Below, one piece after another: positions 1 to 8,399 of a stretch of DNA of 64,000 nucleotides. The notes below the pieces were generated by a model that was given only the letters and a program-made list of their open reading frames with translations, did no database searches and was not told where the DNA came from. The stretch comes from Iamia majanohamensis. GTDB lineage: Bacteria > Actinomycetota > Acidimicrobiia > Acidimicrobiales > Iamiaceae. The first letter of the stretch is position 1, and the number at the start of each line of letters is the position of its first letter. The stretch covers positions 4,464,001 to 4,528,000 of the forward strand of contig NZ_CP116942.1 of NCBI RefSeq assembly GCF_028532485.1. Direction: 5' to 3'. A program made the position numbers and the translations under genes.

Positions 1-1
1 G

Positions 2-307
2 CTGGTGGAGGAGGACCAGGAGGCGCTCGACCCCCGGGTGCGCGACGTGCTCGCCCGCACCGGCGGCTACGAGGTCTACGCCCTGCTGGCCGAGCGGATG
101 GCGCCGGTCGGCGATGCCGTGCGCGCCGAGCGCTTCGCCCTGGTCACCTCGTTCATCCTGCGGGCCGTGGCCGACCGGGCCCGGGCCGAGGAGCGCCCCG
201 CCCCCGGGCGCCCGCAGCTCCCGCTCGACGCCTTCACCGACGAGCTGGTGACGCTCGTGACGGCCATGGTGTCGGCCCCCTCCGACCTCACCGTCCCGAC
301 CCCGTGA
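2..307 (+). CDS. TetR-family regulator, C-terminal fragment (5' end outside window)
   Basis: The reading frame is open from the first bases of the window and ends at TGA 305-307, so this is the 3' end of a larger gene. The visible ~100 residues are helical and Ala/Arg/Leu-rich, with no catalytic motif. Their style (a run like LLAERMAPVGDAV, then a long C-terminal helix) resembles the ligand-binding end of TetR-type regulators, whose N-terminal HTH would lie upstream. The stop overlaps the GTG start of the PhyH-like gene (GTGA), so the two are probably co-transcribed. The TetR assignment is inferred from the C-terminus alone and is weak. Confidence 0.4.
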   Translation: MVEEDQEALDPRVRDVLARTGGYEVYALLAERMAPVGDAVRAERFALVTSFILRAVADRARAEERPAPGRPQLPLDAFTDELVTLVTAMVSAPSDLTVPTP

Positions 308-1107
308 GCGCCCCGACCCCCGCCCCGTCGGGCCCGGCGGCGGGTCCGTCGGCGGACCACGACACGGTCGTCGCCGCCCTCGCCGACGACGGCTGCGCGG
401 TGGTGCCCGACCTCCTCGGCCCCGACGAGGTGGCCCGGGCGACCGCGGCGCTGGAGGAGGTCTTCGCCTCGGAGGCCGACGTGGCCGGCGAGCGGGGCTG
501 GCGCACCGACGCCTACCGGGTGGCCTACGCCCTGCCGGCCAAGGACCCGACGTTCCTCGACCTGTGCACCCACTCGGGCCTGGGGGGCCTGGCCGACGCC
601 GTGCTCGGGCCCGACTGCGTGGTCGCCGGCTTCAACGGCCAGACCATGGTCCCGGGCGGGACGGGCCAGCGCCTCCACCGCGACCACCCGGTGCCCACGC
701 CGGGCACGACGCTCTTCCTCCACCTGGTGTGCGCCCTCGACGCCTTCACCCCGTCCAACGGGGCCACGCGGGTCGTGCCCGGCACGCACCGGGAGCCGCC
801 CGCCGACGACGCCGACCTGGCCGCGCTGGAGGACCGGGCGGTGGTGCTGGCCGCGCCCGCCGGCGCCGCGGTCGCCTTCGACGCCACCCTCGTCCACGCC
901 GCCGGGGCCAACGCCACCGGCGCGCCCCGTCGGGCGCTGCACGTCTTCTTCGCCCGTCCGTGGGTCCAGCCCCACTGGGACCTGCTCGGCTCGCTGGCGC
1001 CGGAGGTCGCGGCCGACCTCACCGCCGACCAGCGCCGCCGCCTGGGGGGCGCCACCGGGCCCCGCCGCTTCGACCGGGCCACCCGCACCGTCCTCCGCCC
1101 CCGCTGA
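304..1107 (+). CDS. Phytanoyl-CoA dioxygenase (PhyH) family protein
   Basis: A 267-residue non-haem Fe(II)/2-oxoglutarate dioxygenase of the PhyH family. The iron-binding facial triad is visible: HxD at about residues 125-127 (RLHRDHP) and a distal His at about 198 (LVHAAGAN). Arg at about 209 sits where 2-oxoglutarate is usually anchored. Length is normal for the family. The GTG start overlaps the upstream stop, which supports translational coupling to the regulator-like gene. The substrate is unknown; family members hydroxylate acyl-CoAs and many small metabolites. The ectD gene later in the window belongs to the same superfamily but is a different, recognisable subgroup. Confidence 0.85.
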   Translation: MSAPTPAPSGPAAGPSADHDTVVAALADDGCAVVPDLLGPDEVARATAALEEVFASEADVAGERGWRTDAYRVAYALPAKDPTFLDLCTHSGLGGLADAVLGPDCVVAGFNGQTMVPGGTGQRLHRDHPVPTPGTTLFLHLVCALDAFTPSNGATRVVPGTHREPPADDADLAALEDRAVVLAAPAGAAVAFDATLVHAAGANATGAPRRALHVFFARPWVQPHWDLLGSLAPEVAADLTADQRRRLGGATGPRRFDRATRTVLRPR

Positions 1108-1121
1108 GGCCTCGGCCCCAC

Positions 1122-1232
1122 CCCCGAACCGGGACGGGAACCGGTCGCCCCGACGACCACATCCCGGCCCAGGACCAGACCCACCCCGAACCGGGACGGG
1201 GACCGGTCGCCCCCACGACCACATCCCGGCCC
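1122..1232. repeat. Tandem ~49-bp intergenic repeat with short hairpin arms (two copies)
   Basis: Two near-identical 49-bp copies occupy 1122-1170 and 1184-1232 (62-bp period), between a plus-strand stop and a convergent minus-strand stop. Each begins CCCCGAACC and contains arms CCGGGA and TCCCGG (1129-1134/1162-1167 and 1191-1196/1224-1229) around a 27-base loop. The copies differ at only two or three bases. The opening matches the element at 59063-59189 and resembles those at 4382 and 39492, so it may be a dispersed intergenic repeat. It could act as a bidirectional terminator or an extragenic palindrome. Confidence 0.7.
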
Positions 1233-1261
1233 GGCTCGGGGCGGGTGGGCGGCGGAGCGCG

Positions 1262-2020
1262 TCAGCGGAAGGCGGCGGGGGCCGAGGCGCCGGCGTGGGG
1301 CACCGGGTGCGACGCCACGCCGGGGGCCGTCGGGGCGTCCCGGCCGCCCACCGCCACGAGCGGTGCGGTCGCGGCATCGGCGAGGGCGCGGCGGAGGGTG
1401 CGCACCGCGGTGCGGACCTCGGGTGGGCGGGGCTGGGCCACGGTGAAGCCGCGCGCCACGTAGGCGCCCAGCCGGTCCCACTCCCCCAGCGCGGCCCGCA
1501 CGGTGCGGGGCGTCGCCGCCCACACCTCGTCGGGGTGGGCCAGGGCGGGGGCGGAGGCGACGGTGACGGTCGGGTGGTGGCGGGCCACGGTGGCCCGGCA
1601 CCGGCGGGCGACCAGGGGCCAGGACACCGCGGTGATGCGTCGCAGGCGGACGTGGACCTCCAGGCCCCGCACCCCGAAGGTGACGTTCTCGCCGGTGTTG
1701 CGGGACACCCGCTCGCGGACGATCTGCTCCGGGGGCACGCCCCGGGCCCCGAGGTCCTCGGCGAAGACGTCGGCCTCGGTCCGGTGCCCGTCGATGAGCC
1801 CGCCCCCCGACACCATCACGAGCGGGGCGACGCCGGCGGCGTGGAGCTCGGCGGCCCGGGCCGGCACGGCCCGGTCGCGGCTGCCGAAGCAGAAGATGGC
1901 GTCGCTGGGACCGGTCGGGTCGGCCACGACGAGGTGGCGCCACAGGGCCCGGAAGGCGACGTCGACCTCGCTGTCCACGGGCCAGGCGGCGCGGGACGCG
2001 TCGCTCCCCTCCTCGGTCAT
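1262..2020 (-). CDS. YdcF-like DUF218 domain protein
   Basis: The 252-residue product carries the DUF218/YdcF core: an N-terminal DAIFCFGSRDRAVPARAAEL segment, then VMVSGGG, the acidic TEADVFAEDL stretch, and SRNTGENVTFG, the SxNTxEN signature of the family. DUF218 proteins are mostly uncharacterised; some act in envelope (vancomycin high-temperature exclusion, SanA-like) processes. The start at 2020 is preceded on the coding strand by GAGGAGGGGG; a longer frame to 2212 has no family similarity and was rejected. It is divergent from the MDR gene, and its 3' end faces the 1122-1232 repeat. Confidence 0.75.
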   Translation of the reverse strand: MTEEGSDASRAAWPVDSEVDVAFRALWRHLVVADPTGPSDAIFCFGSRDRAVPARAAELHAAGVAPLVMVSGGGLIDGHRTEADVFAEDLGARGVPPEQIVRERVSRNTGENVTFGVRGLEVHVRLRRITAVSWPLVARRCRATVARHHPTVTVASAPALAHPDEVWAATPRTVRAALGEWDRLGAYVARGFTVAQPRPPEVRTAVRTLRRALADAATAPLVAVGGRDAPTAPGVASHPVPHAGASAPAAFR

Positions 2021-2095
2021 GGTGGCGCGCCCCCTCCTCGATCCGGTCCCGAGAGGGTAGGCGGCGGCCGCCCGCGGTGCGCAGGGGCGAGGTCG

Positions 2096-2124
2096 TTGAC
2101 GTAAGCACCCATGCTCACTACGGT
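2096..2124 (+). promoter_or_regulatory. Sigma-70-type promoter of the MDR gene
   Basis: TTGACG at 2096-2101 and TACGGT at 2119-2124 are separated by exactly 17 bases, an excellent match to the actinobacterial vegetative consensus (TTGACN-17-TANNNT). The expected transcript would start near 2131, upstream of GGCAGGAGG at 2147-2155. Confidence 0.7.
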
Positions 2125-2157
2125 CCGCCGCCGGGAGGCCCGACGGGCAGGAGGCCG

Positions 2158-2178
2158 ATGAGCGAGGCGTCGACGTGA
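2158..2178 (+). CDS. Possible 6-codon leader peptide (MSEAST) coupled to the MDR gene
   Basis: The strong Shine-Dalgarno at 2147-2155 is placed for ATG 2158, not for the MDR GTG at 2175, which is about 19 bases away. ATG 2158 opens a six-codon frame whose TGA (2176-2178) overlaps the MDR start as GTGA. This arrangement allows termination-reinitiation coupling. It could be fortuitous; the evidence is purely positional. Confidence 0.35.
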   Translation: MSEAST

Positions 2179-3206
2179 GGGCGGTGCGGGTGCTGCGCCA
2201 CGGCGCGCCCACCGAGGTGATCGAGGTGGGCGAGGTGCCCGAGCCCGAGCCCGGCCCGGGTCAGGTCCGGGTGGCCGTGTCCGCCGCGTCGGTGAACTTC
2301 GGCGACATCGCCCGCTGCCGGGGCGGGGTCGCCACGGTCGTGGGCGAGCCCCCCTTCACCCTCGGCATGGACGTGGCCGGCACCGTCGACGCCGCCGGCG
2401 AGGGCGCCGAGGCCTGGGTCGGGCGCCGGGTGGTGGCCATGGCCGAGCAGTCCCTCGGCGGCATGGCCGACCGGGCCCTGTGCCGCACGGTGTTCGACGC
2501 CGCGCCCGAGCTCGACGACGTGGAGGCGGCGGCCTTCACCCTGCCGTTCCACCTCGGGTGGCTGGCCCTGCACGAGCGGGCCGGGCTGCAGCGCGGGGAG
2601 ACGGTGCTGGTCCGCTCCGGGGCCAGCGCGGTGGGCACCGCCGCCGTCCAGCTGGCCGTGGCCGCGGGGGCGCACGTGGTCGCCACCGCGGGCGGGCCGG
2701 AGAAGGGCGAGGTGTGCCGGGCCCTGGGCGCCGAGCGGGTGGTCGACCACCGCACGGAGGACGTCTTCGACGCGGTGATGGACCACACCGACGGCCACGG
2801 GGCCGACGTCGTCTTCGACCCCGTCGGCGGGGACCAGACCGAGGTCATGTGGACCTGTGCCGCGACCGGCGGCCGGTACCTGCCGGTCGGGTTCAACGAC
2901 GACCCCGAGTCGGGGCTCACCGGCCGGCCGCTGCGCAAGGTGTCGATGGCCAACGTGTCGGTGGTCGGGGTGATCCTGGCCTACCTCGACGCCCCCCTCG
3001 AGTTCCGCCGCTTCGGCATCAACCCCTTCGGCCCGGAGGTGGGCGAGCGGGTCCACGCCGAGCTCCTCGCCCTGGTGGCCGACGGGCGCATCCGCCCCAC
3101 CATCGGCCGCCGCATCGGCCTGGGCGAGGTGGCCGCCGCCCTGGAGGACCACGAGGCCCGCCGCACGTCGGGGCGCACCGTGGTCGACCTGGCCCTGGCC
3201 CCCTGA
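2175..3206 (+). CDS. Zinc-independent MDR oxidoreductase (NADPH:quinone reductase-like)
   Basis: A 343-residue medium-chain dehydrogenase/reductase. The N-terminal GroES-like domain (residues 1-130) lacks the Cys/His zinc ligands of alcohol dehydrogenases, as expected for quinone reductase/enoyl reductase-like members. The NAD(P) fold follows, with VRSGASAVGTAAVQLAVAAG as the glycine motif and FDPVGGDQTEVM further on. The GTG start gives the canonical MRAVRVLRHGAP opening; a good promoter and a possible leader peptide precede it. The sulfotransferase start lies 8 bases after the stop, so the two form an operon. Substrate unknown. Confidence 0.85.
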   Translation: MRAVRVLRHGAPTEVIEVGEVPEPEPGPGQVRVAVSAASVNFGDIARCRGGVATVVGEPPFTLGMDVAGTVDAAGEGAEAWVGRRVVAMAEQSLGGMADRALCRTVFDAAPELDDVEAAAFTLPFHLGWLALHERAGLQRGETVLVRSGASAVGTAAVQLAVAAGAHVVATAGGPEKGEVCRALGAERVVDHRTEDVFDAVMDHTDGHGADVVFDPVGGDQTEVMWTCAATGGRYLPVGFNDDPESGLTGRPLRKVSMANVSVVGVILAYLDAPLEFRRFGINPFGPEVGERVHAELLALVADGRIRPTIGRRIGLGEVAAALEDHEARRTSGRTVVDLALAP

Positions 3207-3214
3207 GGAGCACC

Positions 3215-4378
3215 GTGGACGCACTCGACCCCGAGGTGCTGCTGGCCCAGGCCATCGACCTGACCGGCCTCGACGACCTCGGGGCCGACGGCGTGCGCGA
3301 GGGCCTCGCCGTCTACACCGCCTCGCTGCGCGAGGAGGCCCGCCTGAGCGAGCTGGGCGAGGCCGCCCTCGCCTCCACCCTCGTCACCGCCCTGGCCAAC
3401 CGCCTGCGGGTGGTGGCGTGGCACCGCGACCACCCCGAGGTGGCCGAGGAGCACGTCGAGGCACCGCTCGTGGTCGTGGGCATGTTCCGCGCCGGCACCA
3501 CCCTGCTCTCGAACCTGCTCGACCGGGACCCCGCCAACCGGAGCCTGCTGCGGTGGGAGTCGCTCGACAGCGTCCCGCCCTCGACGCCCGCCGACCACCG
3601 GGAGGGCCCCCGGGTCGATGCGGCGCGGGCCGGCGGCGAGATGCTGGAGGCGCTCAACCCGGCCATGCGGGCCATCCACCACGAGGACGCCGACGGCCCC
3701 ACCGAGTGCGTGGCGGTGATGAGCCAGGACATGCGCAGCCTGTCGTGGGAGGCCATCGCCAACGTGTGGTCCTACGGCGCCTGGCTGCGCGACGCGGACA
3801 TGGAGGCGACCTACCGCTACCACCGCCAGGTCCTCCAGGTCCTCCAGAGCGGCGGCGTCCGGGGCCGGTGGGCGCTCAAGAGCCCGCACCACGCCCTGGC
3901 CCTCGACACCCTCACGGTCGTCTACCCCGACGCCCGGCTGGTCATGCTCCACCGCGACCCCGTGGTGCTGGCCGCGTCGGTGTGCAGCCTCGTCTCGACC
4001 CTCACGGGCACCTTCTCCGACGCCGACCACACCGCCTACATCGCCGAGCACTGGACCCGGATGCTGGAGGACTGCGTGGCCCGCACCGACGCCTTCCGCG
4101 CCGCCCACCCCGAGCACCCCATCGTCGACGTGCGCTACGCCGACCTGGTGGCCGACCCGGTCGGCACCGTCGCCGCCCTCTACCGCGCCGTGGGCGACGA
4201 GCTGTCCGGCCCCGCCGCCGACGCCATGGCCGCCTTGGTGGCCGAGCGGCCCAAGGGCGCCCTGGGCACCCACGGCTACGACCTCGCCTCCCACGGCCTC
4301 GACGAGGGCGCCCTGCGGGAGCGCTTCGCCGGCTACGTCGAGCGCCAGGCCATCCCGCCCGAGCCGGTGCCGGGCTGA
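3215..4378 (+). CDS. P-loop sulfotransferase family protein
   Basis: A 387-residue sulfotransferase-3 type protein. The 5'-phosphosulfate loop VVGMFRAGTTLLSNLL is near residue 87-102. The 3'-phosphate-binding stretch ALKSPHHALALDTL...MLHRDPVVLAASV lies near 228-255, with the KSPHH and HRDP landmarks of PAPS-dependent bacterial sulfotransferases. GTG 3215 has GAGGAG five bases upstream, directly after the MDR stop. The acceptor is unknown; relatives modify lipids, glycans or xenobiotics. A longer in-frame extension upstream is an MDR shadow and was ignored. Confidence 0.85.
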   Translation: MDALDPEVLLAQAIDLTGLDDLGADGVREGLAVYTASLREEARLSELGEAALASTLVTALANRLRVVAWHRDHPEVAEEHVEAPLVVVGMFRAGTTLLSNLLDRDPANRSLLRWESLDSVPPSTPADHREGPRVDAARAGGEMLEALNPAMRAIHHEDADGPTECVAVMSQDMRSLSWEAIANVWSYGAWLRDADMEATYRYHRQVLQVLQSGGVRGRWALKSPHHALALDTLTVVYPDARLVMLHRDPVVLAASVCSLVSTLTGTFSDADHTAYIAEHWTRMLEDCVARTDAFRAAHPEHPIVDVRYADLVADPVGTVAALYRAVGDELSGPAADAMAALVAERPKGALGTHGYDLASHGLDEGALRERFAGYVERQAIPPEPVPG

Positions 4379-5302
4379 CACACCGAACCGGTGACGGCTG
4401 CCCGTCGCCGGCGACGGGGGACCTTCACCGGTACGAGGTGGTCACGGTCAGCCGCCGCGGTGGTGAGGTCCTCGCCCACGGTGATGGTCCCGCCGTAGCC
4501 GCCGTCGCGGAGGTCCTGGGCGAAGCCCTCGGCCTGCTCGGGGGTGTCGGGCGGCGGGATGAGGTGGGTGAGGACCACGTGGGGCACGCCGCTGCGCTGG
4601 GCGAGGGCCCCGAGGGGGACGGTGTCGGCGTGGTAGCTGAAGATGGTCTCGTAGGTCGTGCCGGCGATGGCCTCGGCCAGCGCGGTGGTGCGGCAGGCCT
4701 CGTGGACCAGCACGTCGGCGCCGACGGCGAGGTCGCCCACCTCCGAGCACACCCGGGTGTCGCCCGAGATGACCACGACGCCGTCGGGGGTCTCCACCCG
4801 GTAGGCCACGCAGTCCGGCACCGGCTCGTGGTGCACGCCCACGGCCAGGACCCGGACGGCGCCGTCGGCGCTGGCCCACACCTGGGTCGGGGTGGACGGC
4901 ACCGCGAAGGCGGTGAGGGCGACCTCGGGCGGCGCCGAGCCGGTGGCCGGTGCGCCAGGAGATGTCGTCGTCGTAGGGCTCGAGCATCCGGGCCACGAAC
5001 CGGGCCGGGCCGCCCTCGGGGGCGACGATCGGCAGGGGCCCGGTGGCGACCAGCTGCTGCTGGACCCAGCGGGTCATGGCCACGTCGGCCAGGTCGACCA
5101 CGTGGTCGCTGTGGGCGTGGGTGACGAAGAGGGCGCTCAGCGCGTGCGGGGGCGCGCCGGCCTCCATGAGCCGGACGACGGTGGCCCGGCCGGCGTCGAA
5201 CTGGAGGGCCACGTCGCCGCAGCGGACCAGGCACCCCGGACCGGCGCGCCCGGGACGGGGGTGGGGCACGCCGGTGCCGGTGAGGACGACCTCGGTGGTC
5301 AC
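4333..5302 (-). pseudogene. Metallo-beta-lactamase-fold hydrolase (RNase Z-like), frameshifted
   Basis: The gene reads in two frames. From ATG 5302 to about 4940 the frame encodes MTTEVVLTGTGVPHPRPGRA and the metal motif THAHSDH. The other frame, to 4333, encodes the rest: ISGDTRVC, VLVHEA, FSYHAD and VVLTHLIPP, all typical of the RNase Z/arylsulfatase-like MBL family. Joining them needs a one-base change near 4926-4942, so the intact protein would be about 320 residues. The Arg-rich tail runs over the 3' end of the convergent sulfotransferase gene, which is also suspicious. Either a recent pseudogene or a sequencing indel. It follows the extradiol dioxygenase on the same strand. Confidence 0.7.
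4382..4432. terminator. Nested hairpin between convergent genes (CCGAACC-type element)
   Basis: After the sulfotransferase stop, arms ACCGGTGA (4387-4394) and TCACCGGT (4425-4432) enclose a second perfect palindrome CCGTCGCCGGCGACGG (4402-4417). The element is introduced by ACCGAACC like the other intergenic hairpins in this window. There is no U-tract, so a factor-independent terminator is not proven. It lies inside the C-terminal tail of the minus-strand frameshifted MBL gene as read here. Confidence 0.5.
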
Positions 5303-5309
5303 GGTGGCC

Positions 5310-6206
5310 TCAGCCGGCCGGCGCCACGGGGTGGTGGCCCCAGGCGCTGATGCGGTCGTAGAGCCGGTCGTCGGTCCACGGCTCGGTGATGCGCCGGGCG
5401 CCGTGGCCCACCTCGACCTGGAAGCCCACCGGGCTGGCCACGTAGAAGGAGAACATCCCGTCGTTGTCGTGGCGGCCCAGGCCGTTGGGCAGGGGCAGCC
5501 CGGCCGCCACGGCCCGGTCGTAGGCCCGGCCCACGTCGTCGCGCTCGTTGGTCTCGACCATGACGTGGTGGAGGGCCTGGGGCAGCTCGAAGGGGGCCCG
5601 GGCCAGGGCCAGGGTGTGGTGGCGGGCGTTGCAGTGGAGGAAGTGGACCTCCAGGGCGATGCCCGGGGCGACCTCGGTCTCCAGGCGGTCCGAGCGCACC
5701 ATCCCGAGGCCCTCGGTGGCGAAGCGCACGGCCTCGTCGAAGGCGGTGGTGCCGACCACGGCGTGGCCCATGCCCATGCCGGCGGTGAGGAAGCCGCCCG
5801 GCACCAGCGGGGTGGGGGCGGGCTCGTCGTCGCGGGCCAGGCCGAGGACGACCTCGACCGTCGAGCCCCACGGGGCCTCGACCGCGGCCAGCCGGGCGAC
5901 CCGACGGGCGGCGACGGTGGCGGCGTCGCCCTCGGTGGTGGGGAACCCGGCGTCGGCCAGGCGCTCGACGGTGGCGTCGAAGGCGACCGCGTCGACGGCC
6001 TCGAATCCGAGCCCGGCCAGGTCGTCGCGGGGGCCCTCGGCGACGATCAGCCGGTGCACCGCGTCGTCGTCGGTCCAGGTCGCCTCGCCCGCGTCGGTGG
6101 CGGGCCCGGGGGCCAGGCCGACCACGTCGGTGAGGAAGCCACCGAGGGCGGCGGGGTCGGCCACCTCCAGGCGGACGTAGCCGAGCTCGAGCTGGTGGTG
6201 GCTCAT
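5310..6206 (-). CDS. Extradiol (type I, VOC-fold) aromatic-ring-cleavage dioxygenase
   Basis: 298 residues with two VOC modules, as in BphC/HsaC-type 2,3-dihydroxybiphenyl or catechol 2,3-dioxygenases that open catecholic rings by meta cleavage with Fe(II). The metal ligands are visible in the C-terminal module: His in MGMGHAVVGT, His in ALHHVMVET and Glu in GFQVEVGHG. The likely acid-base His is in LGRHDNDGMFSFY. ATG 6206 overlaps the FAA-hydrolase stop as ATGA, showing tight coupling. Downstream partners for ring-fission products (FAA hydrolase) and upstream hydroxylation (FAD monooxygenase) are in the same operon, so a phenolic or phenylpropionate-like substrate is inferred. Confidence 0.88.
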   Translation of the reverse strand: MSHHQLELGYVRLEVADPAALGGFLTDVVGLAPGPATDAGEATWTDDDAVHRLIVAEGPRDDLAGLGFEAVDAVAFDATVERLADAGFPTTEGDAATVAARRVARLAAVEAPWGSTVEVVLGLARDDEPAPTPLVPGGFLTAGMGMGHAVVGTTAFDEAVRFATEGLGMVRSDRLETEVAPGIALEVHFLHCNARHHTLALARAPFELPQALHHVMVETNERDDVGRAYDRAVAAGLPLPNGLGRHDNDGMFSFYVASPVGFQVEVGHGARRITEPWTDDRLYDRISAWGHHPVAPAG

Positions 6207-7045
6207 GCCGCACCTCCGGCGACGACCTGGTTGCGGATGGCGCCGATGCCCTCGATCCAGCTCTCCAGGACCTGGCCCGGGGCGAGGAACCGCGGCGGCG
6301 TACGGCCGATGCCGACCCCGGCGGGGGTGCCGGTGAAGATCAGGTCGCCGGGCAGCAGCGGGCACACGGCGGACAGCTCGGCCACCAGGCGGGGCACGGT
6401 GAAGACCAGCCCCGCGGTCCGGTCGTCCTGGACCACCTCGCCGTCGAGCGAGCAGCCCAGGGCGAGGTCGTCGCGGTCGGCCACCTCGTCGGGGGTGACG
6501 AGCCACGGCCCGGTGGGCCCGTAGGAGCGGAAGGACTTGCCCAGGGAGAACTGGCCGCCCGCCGCGAACTGCACGTGGCGGTCCGAGACGTCCTGGCCCA
6601 CGGTGAGCCCGGCCACGTGGTCCCAGCCGTCGGCCTCGGCGACCCGGTCGGCCTCCCGGCCGATGACGGCCACCAGCTCGACCTCCCAGTCGACCATCTC
6701 GCCCGAGAGCTCGATGGGTGCGAAGGGCCCGGTGAGGCCGGCCGGGTACTTGGTGAACACGGCAGGCACGGCGGGCAGGTCCATGCCGGACTCCTCGGCG
6801 TGGCTGGCGTAGTTGAGGCCGATGGCGAACACCTGGCGGGGGGTGGGCGAGGGGGCACCGAGGGCGTCCTCGTCGAGCGGGAGGACCTCGCCGGTGGCGT
6901 CGTCGGCCCAGGCGCGCAGGTCGTCCCACCGGGCGTAGGCGTCGGCCGGGTCGGGCCCGAAGCGCCCGTCGGAGGCGTCGTGGACGTCGACCACGCCGTC
7001 GTCGACGACGAGGACGAGGCGGCCGTGGTGGTTGGCGATCTTCAT
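6203..7045 (-). CDS. Fumarylacetoacetate hydrolase (FAH) family protein
   Basis: 280 residues: a small N-terminal domain (1-70), then the FAH catalytic domain. Signatures include FAIGLNYASHAEESG, the metal-binding DWEVELVAVIGR (acidic ligands) and the closing LLPGDLIFTGTPAGVGIGR. Relatives hydrolyse or decarboxylate acylpyruvates and 2-hydroxydienoates formed after meta cleavage. ATG 7045 and the stop at 6203 overlap both operon neighbours by four bases. Its place between the hydroxylase and the dioxygenase supports a role on the ring-fission product. Confidence 0.88.
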   Translation of the reverse strand: MKIANHHGRLVLVVDDGVVDVHDASDGRFGPDPADAYARWDDLRAWADDATGEVLPLDEDALGAPSPTPRQVFAIGLNYASHAEESGMDLPAVPAVFTKYPAGLTGPFAPIELSGEMVDWEVELVAVIGREADRVAEADGWDHVAGLTVGQDVSDRHVQFAAGGQFSLGKSFRSYGPTGPWLVTPDEVADRDDLALGCSLDGEVVQDDRTAGLVFTVPRLVAELSAVCPLLPGDLIFTGTPAGVGIGRTPPRFLAPGQVLESWIEGIGAIRNQVVAGGAA

Positions 7046-8399
7046 GCGGGGTCTCCGTGGGGGGTGGGGACGGGGTGGGCGAGGGCGGCGCGCAGACCGG
7101 CGAGGAGGGCGGCTGCGCCGGCGGGGTCGGCGGCCGCGCCGTAGAGGTGGAGGTCGGGGCGCTGGAGGGCGGCGGTGGCCCCGTGGTCGGCGAACCAGCG
7201 GCCGTAGGTGCCGTCGACGTCGACCAGGGCGCTGCCGTCGACGGCCACGACCCGGCCGCCCACCGCCGCGAACCAGGCCAGGTCGTCGTCGGCCAGGGCG
7301 TCGGCCACGGCGGGGTCGGTGGTGACCAGGTGCCAACCCGCGCCGACCACGTCGTCGAGCAGGGCGGTGCGCCCGTCGGCCGCGACCCGGCCCTGGACGA
7401 AGAGGTGGCCGGCGACGGGGTCCCCGGCGCGGATCACGCCCTCGGTGACGCCGGGCAGGGCCGGCTGGGGCTGGGCCCCGAGGGCGGCGGCCGCGGCCAG
7501 CCCTGCCCGGCGAAGGGCGGCATCTGGTGGGCCGCGTCGCCGGCCAGCAGCACCCGGCCGGTGCGCCAGCGGTCGGCCCAGCGGGCCTGGAACCGGTAGA
7601 CGGCGTGGCGTTCGAGGGTGGCGTCGCCGGGGGTGACGTCCCACGGCTCGAGGAGGGCCCAGGCCCGCCCCTCGTCGTCGAGCTCCTCGACGGTCTCGTG
7701 GGGGAGGCGCATGAACTCCCAGCGCCGGCGTCCGGGTCCGCCGGACACCACCGTGGTGGGCCGGGTGGGCTCGCACACCTGGACGTTGATCGGGTCGAAG
7801 ACCCGGGGCTCGTCGAGGACCACGTCGACGATGAGCCAGTCGTAGAAGAACCCGAGGTCGGTGACCCCGGCGTCGACGAGGTCGCGCACGGTGCTGCCGG
7901 CCCCGTCGCAGCCGACGACCCAGCCCGCCCGCAGGTCGGCCTCGGTGCCGTCCGCGGCGCGCAGCCCGAGGGTGACGCCGTCGTCGTCCTGGTCGAGGTC
8001 GACGACCGACACGCCGCGCCGGACCTCGACGGTGCGCTGGGCCGTGGCCGCGGCCTCGATGCGGCGCTCGAGGGCGGGCTGCCAGAACATGTTGGAGTCG
8101 GGCCAGCCCGAGGGCCCGACGGGGCGGCCGCCGAAGCGGAGCAGCACCTGGCCGGCGCCGTTGCGCCACTCGTACTCGCTGCCCGGCTCGGAGATGGCGC
8201 CCAGGGCCTCGCCCAGGCCGAGGCCCTGCAGGAGGCGGGCCACCTCGTGGTCGAAGTGCACGGCGCGGGGCAGGGCGTAGGGGGCGGGGTGGCCCTCGAC
8301 CACGGCGACCGTGTGGCCCCGGCGGCCGAGGAGGGCGGCCAGCACCCCGCCGACGGGGCCGCAGCCCACGATGGCGACGTCGACCTCGGGCGTGGTCAC
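7042..8399 (-). pseudogene. FAD-dependent aromatic hydroxylase (MhpA-like), internal deletion and frameshift
   Basis: The N-terminal half, from GTG 8399, shows the FAD motif VDVAIVGCGPVGGVLAALLG, the DG fingerprint VVGCDGAGSTVRDL and GDAAHQMPPFAGQG. Just after AGQG (near 7505) the frame changes. Homologues continue with a conserved segment of about 60 residues (CSGLRDAANLAWKL and beyond) that is absent here. The other frame resumes at ALPGVTEGVIRAGDPVAGHL and runs to 7042. So a ~180-base deletion plus frame shift has occurred, or an assembly collapse. The family (3-(3-hydroxyphenyl)propionate hydroxylase type, ~520-570 residues) would supply the catechol for the downstream dioxygenase. Confidence 0.75.
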
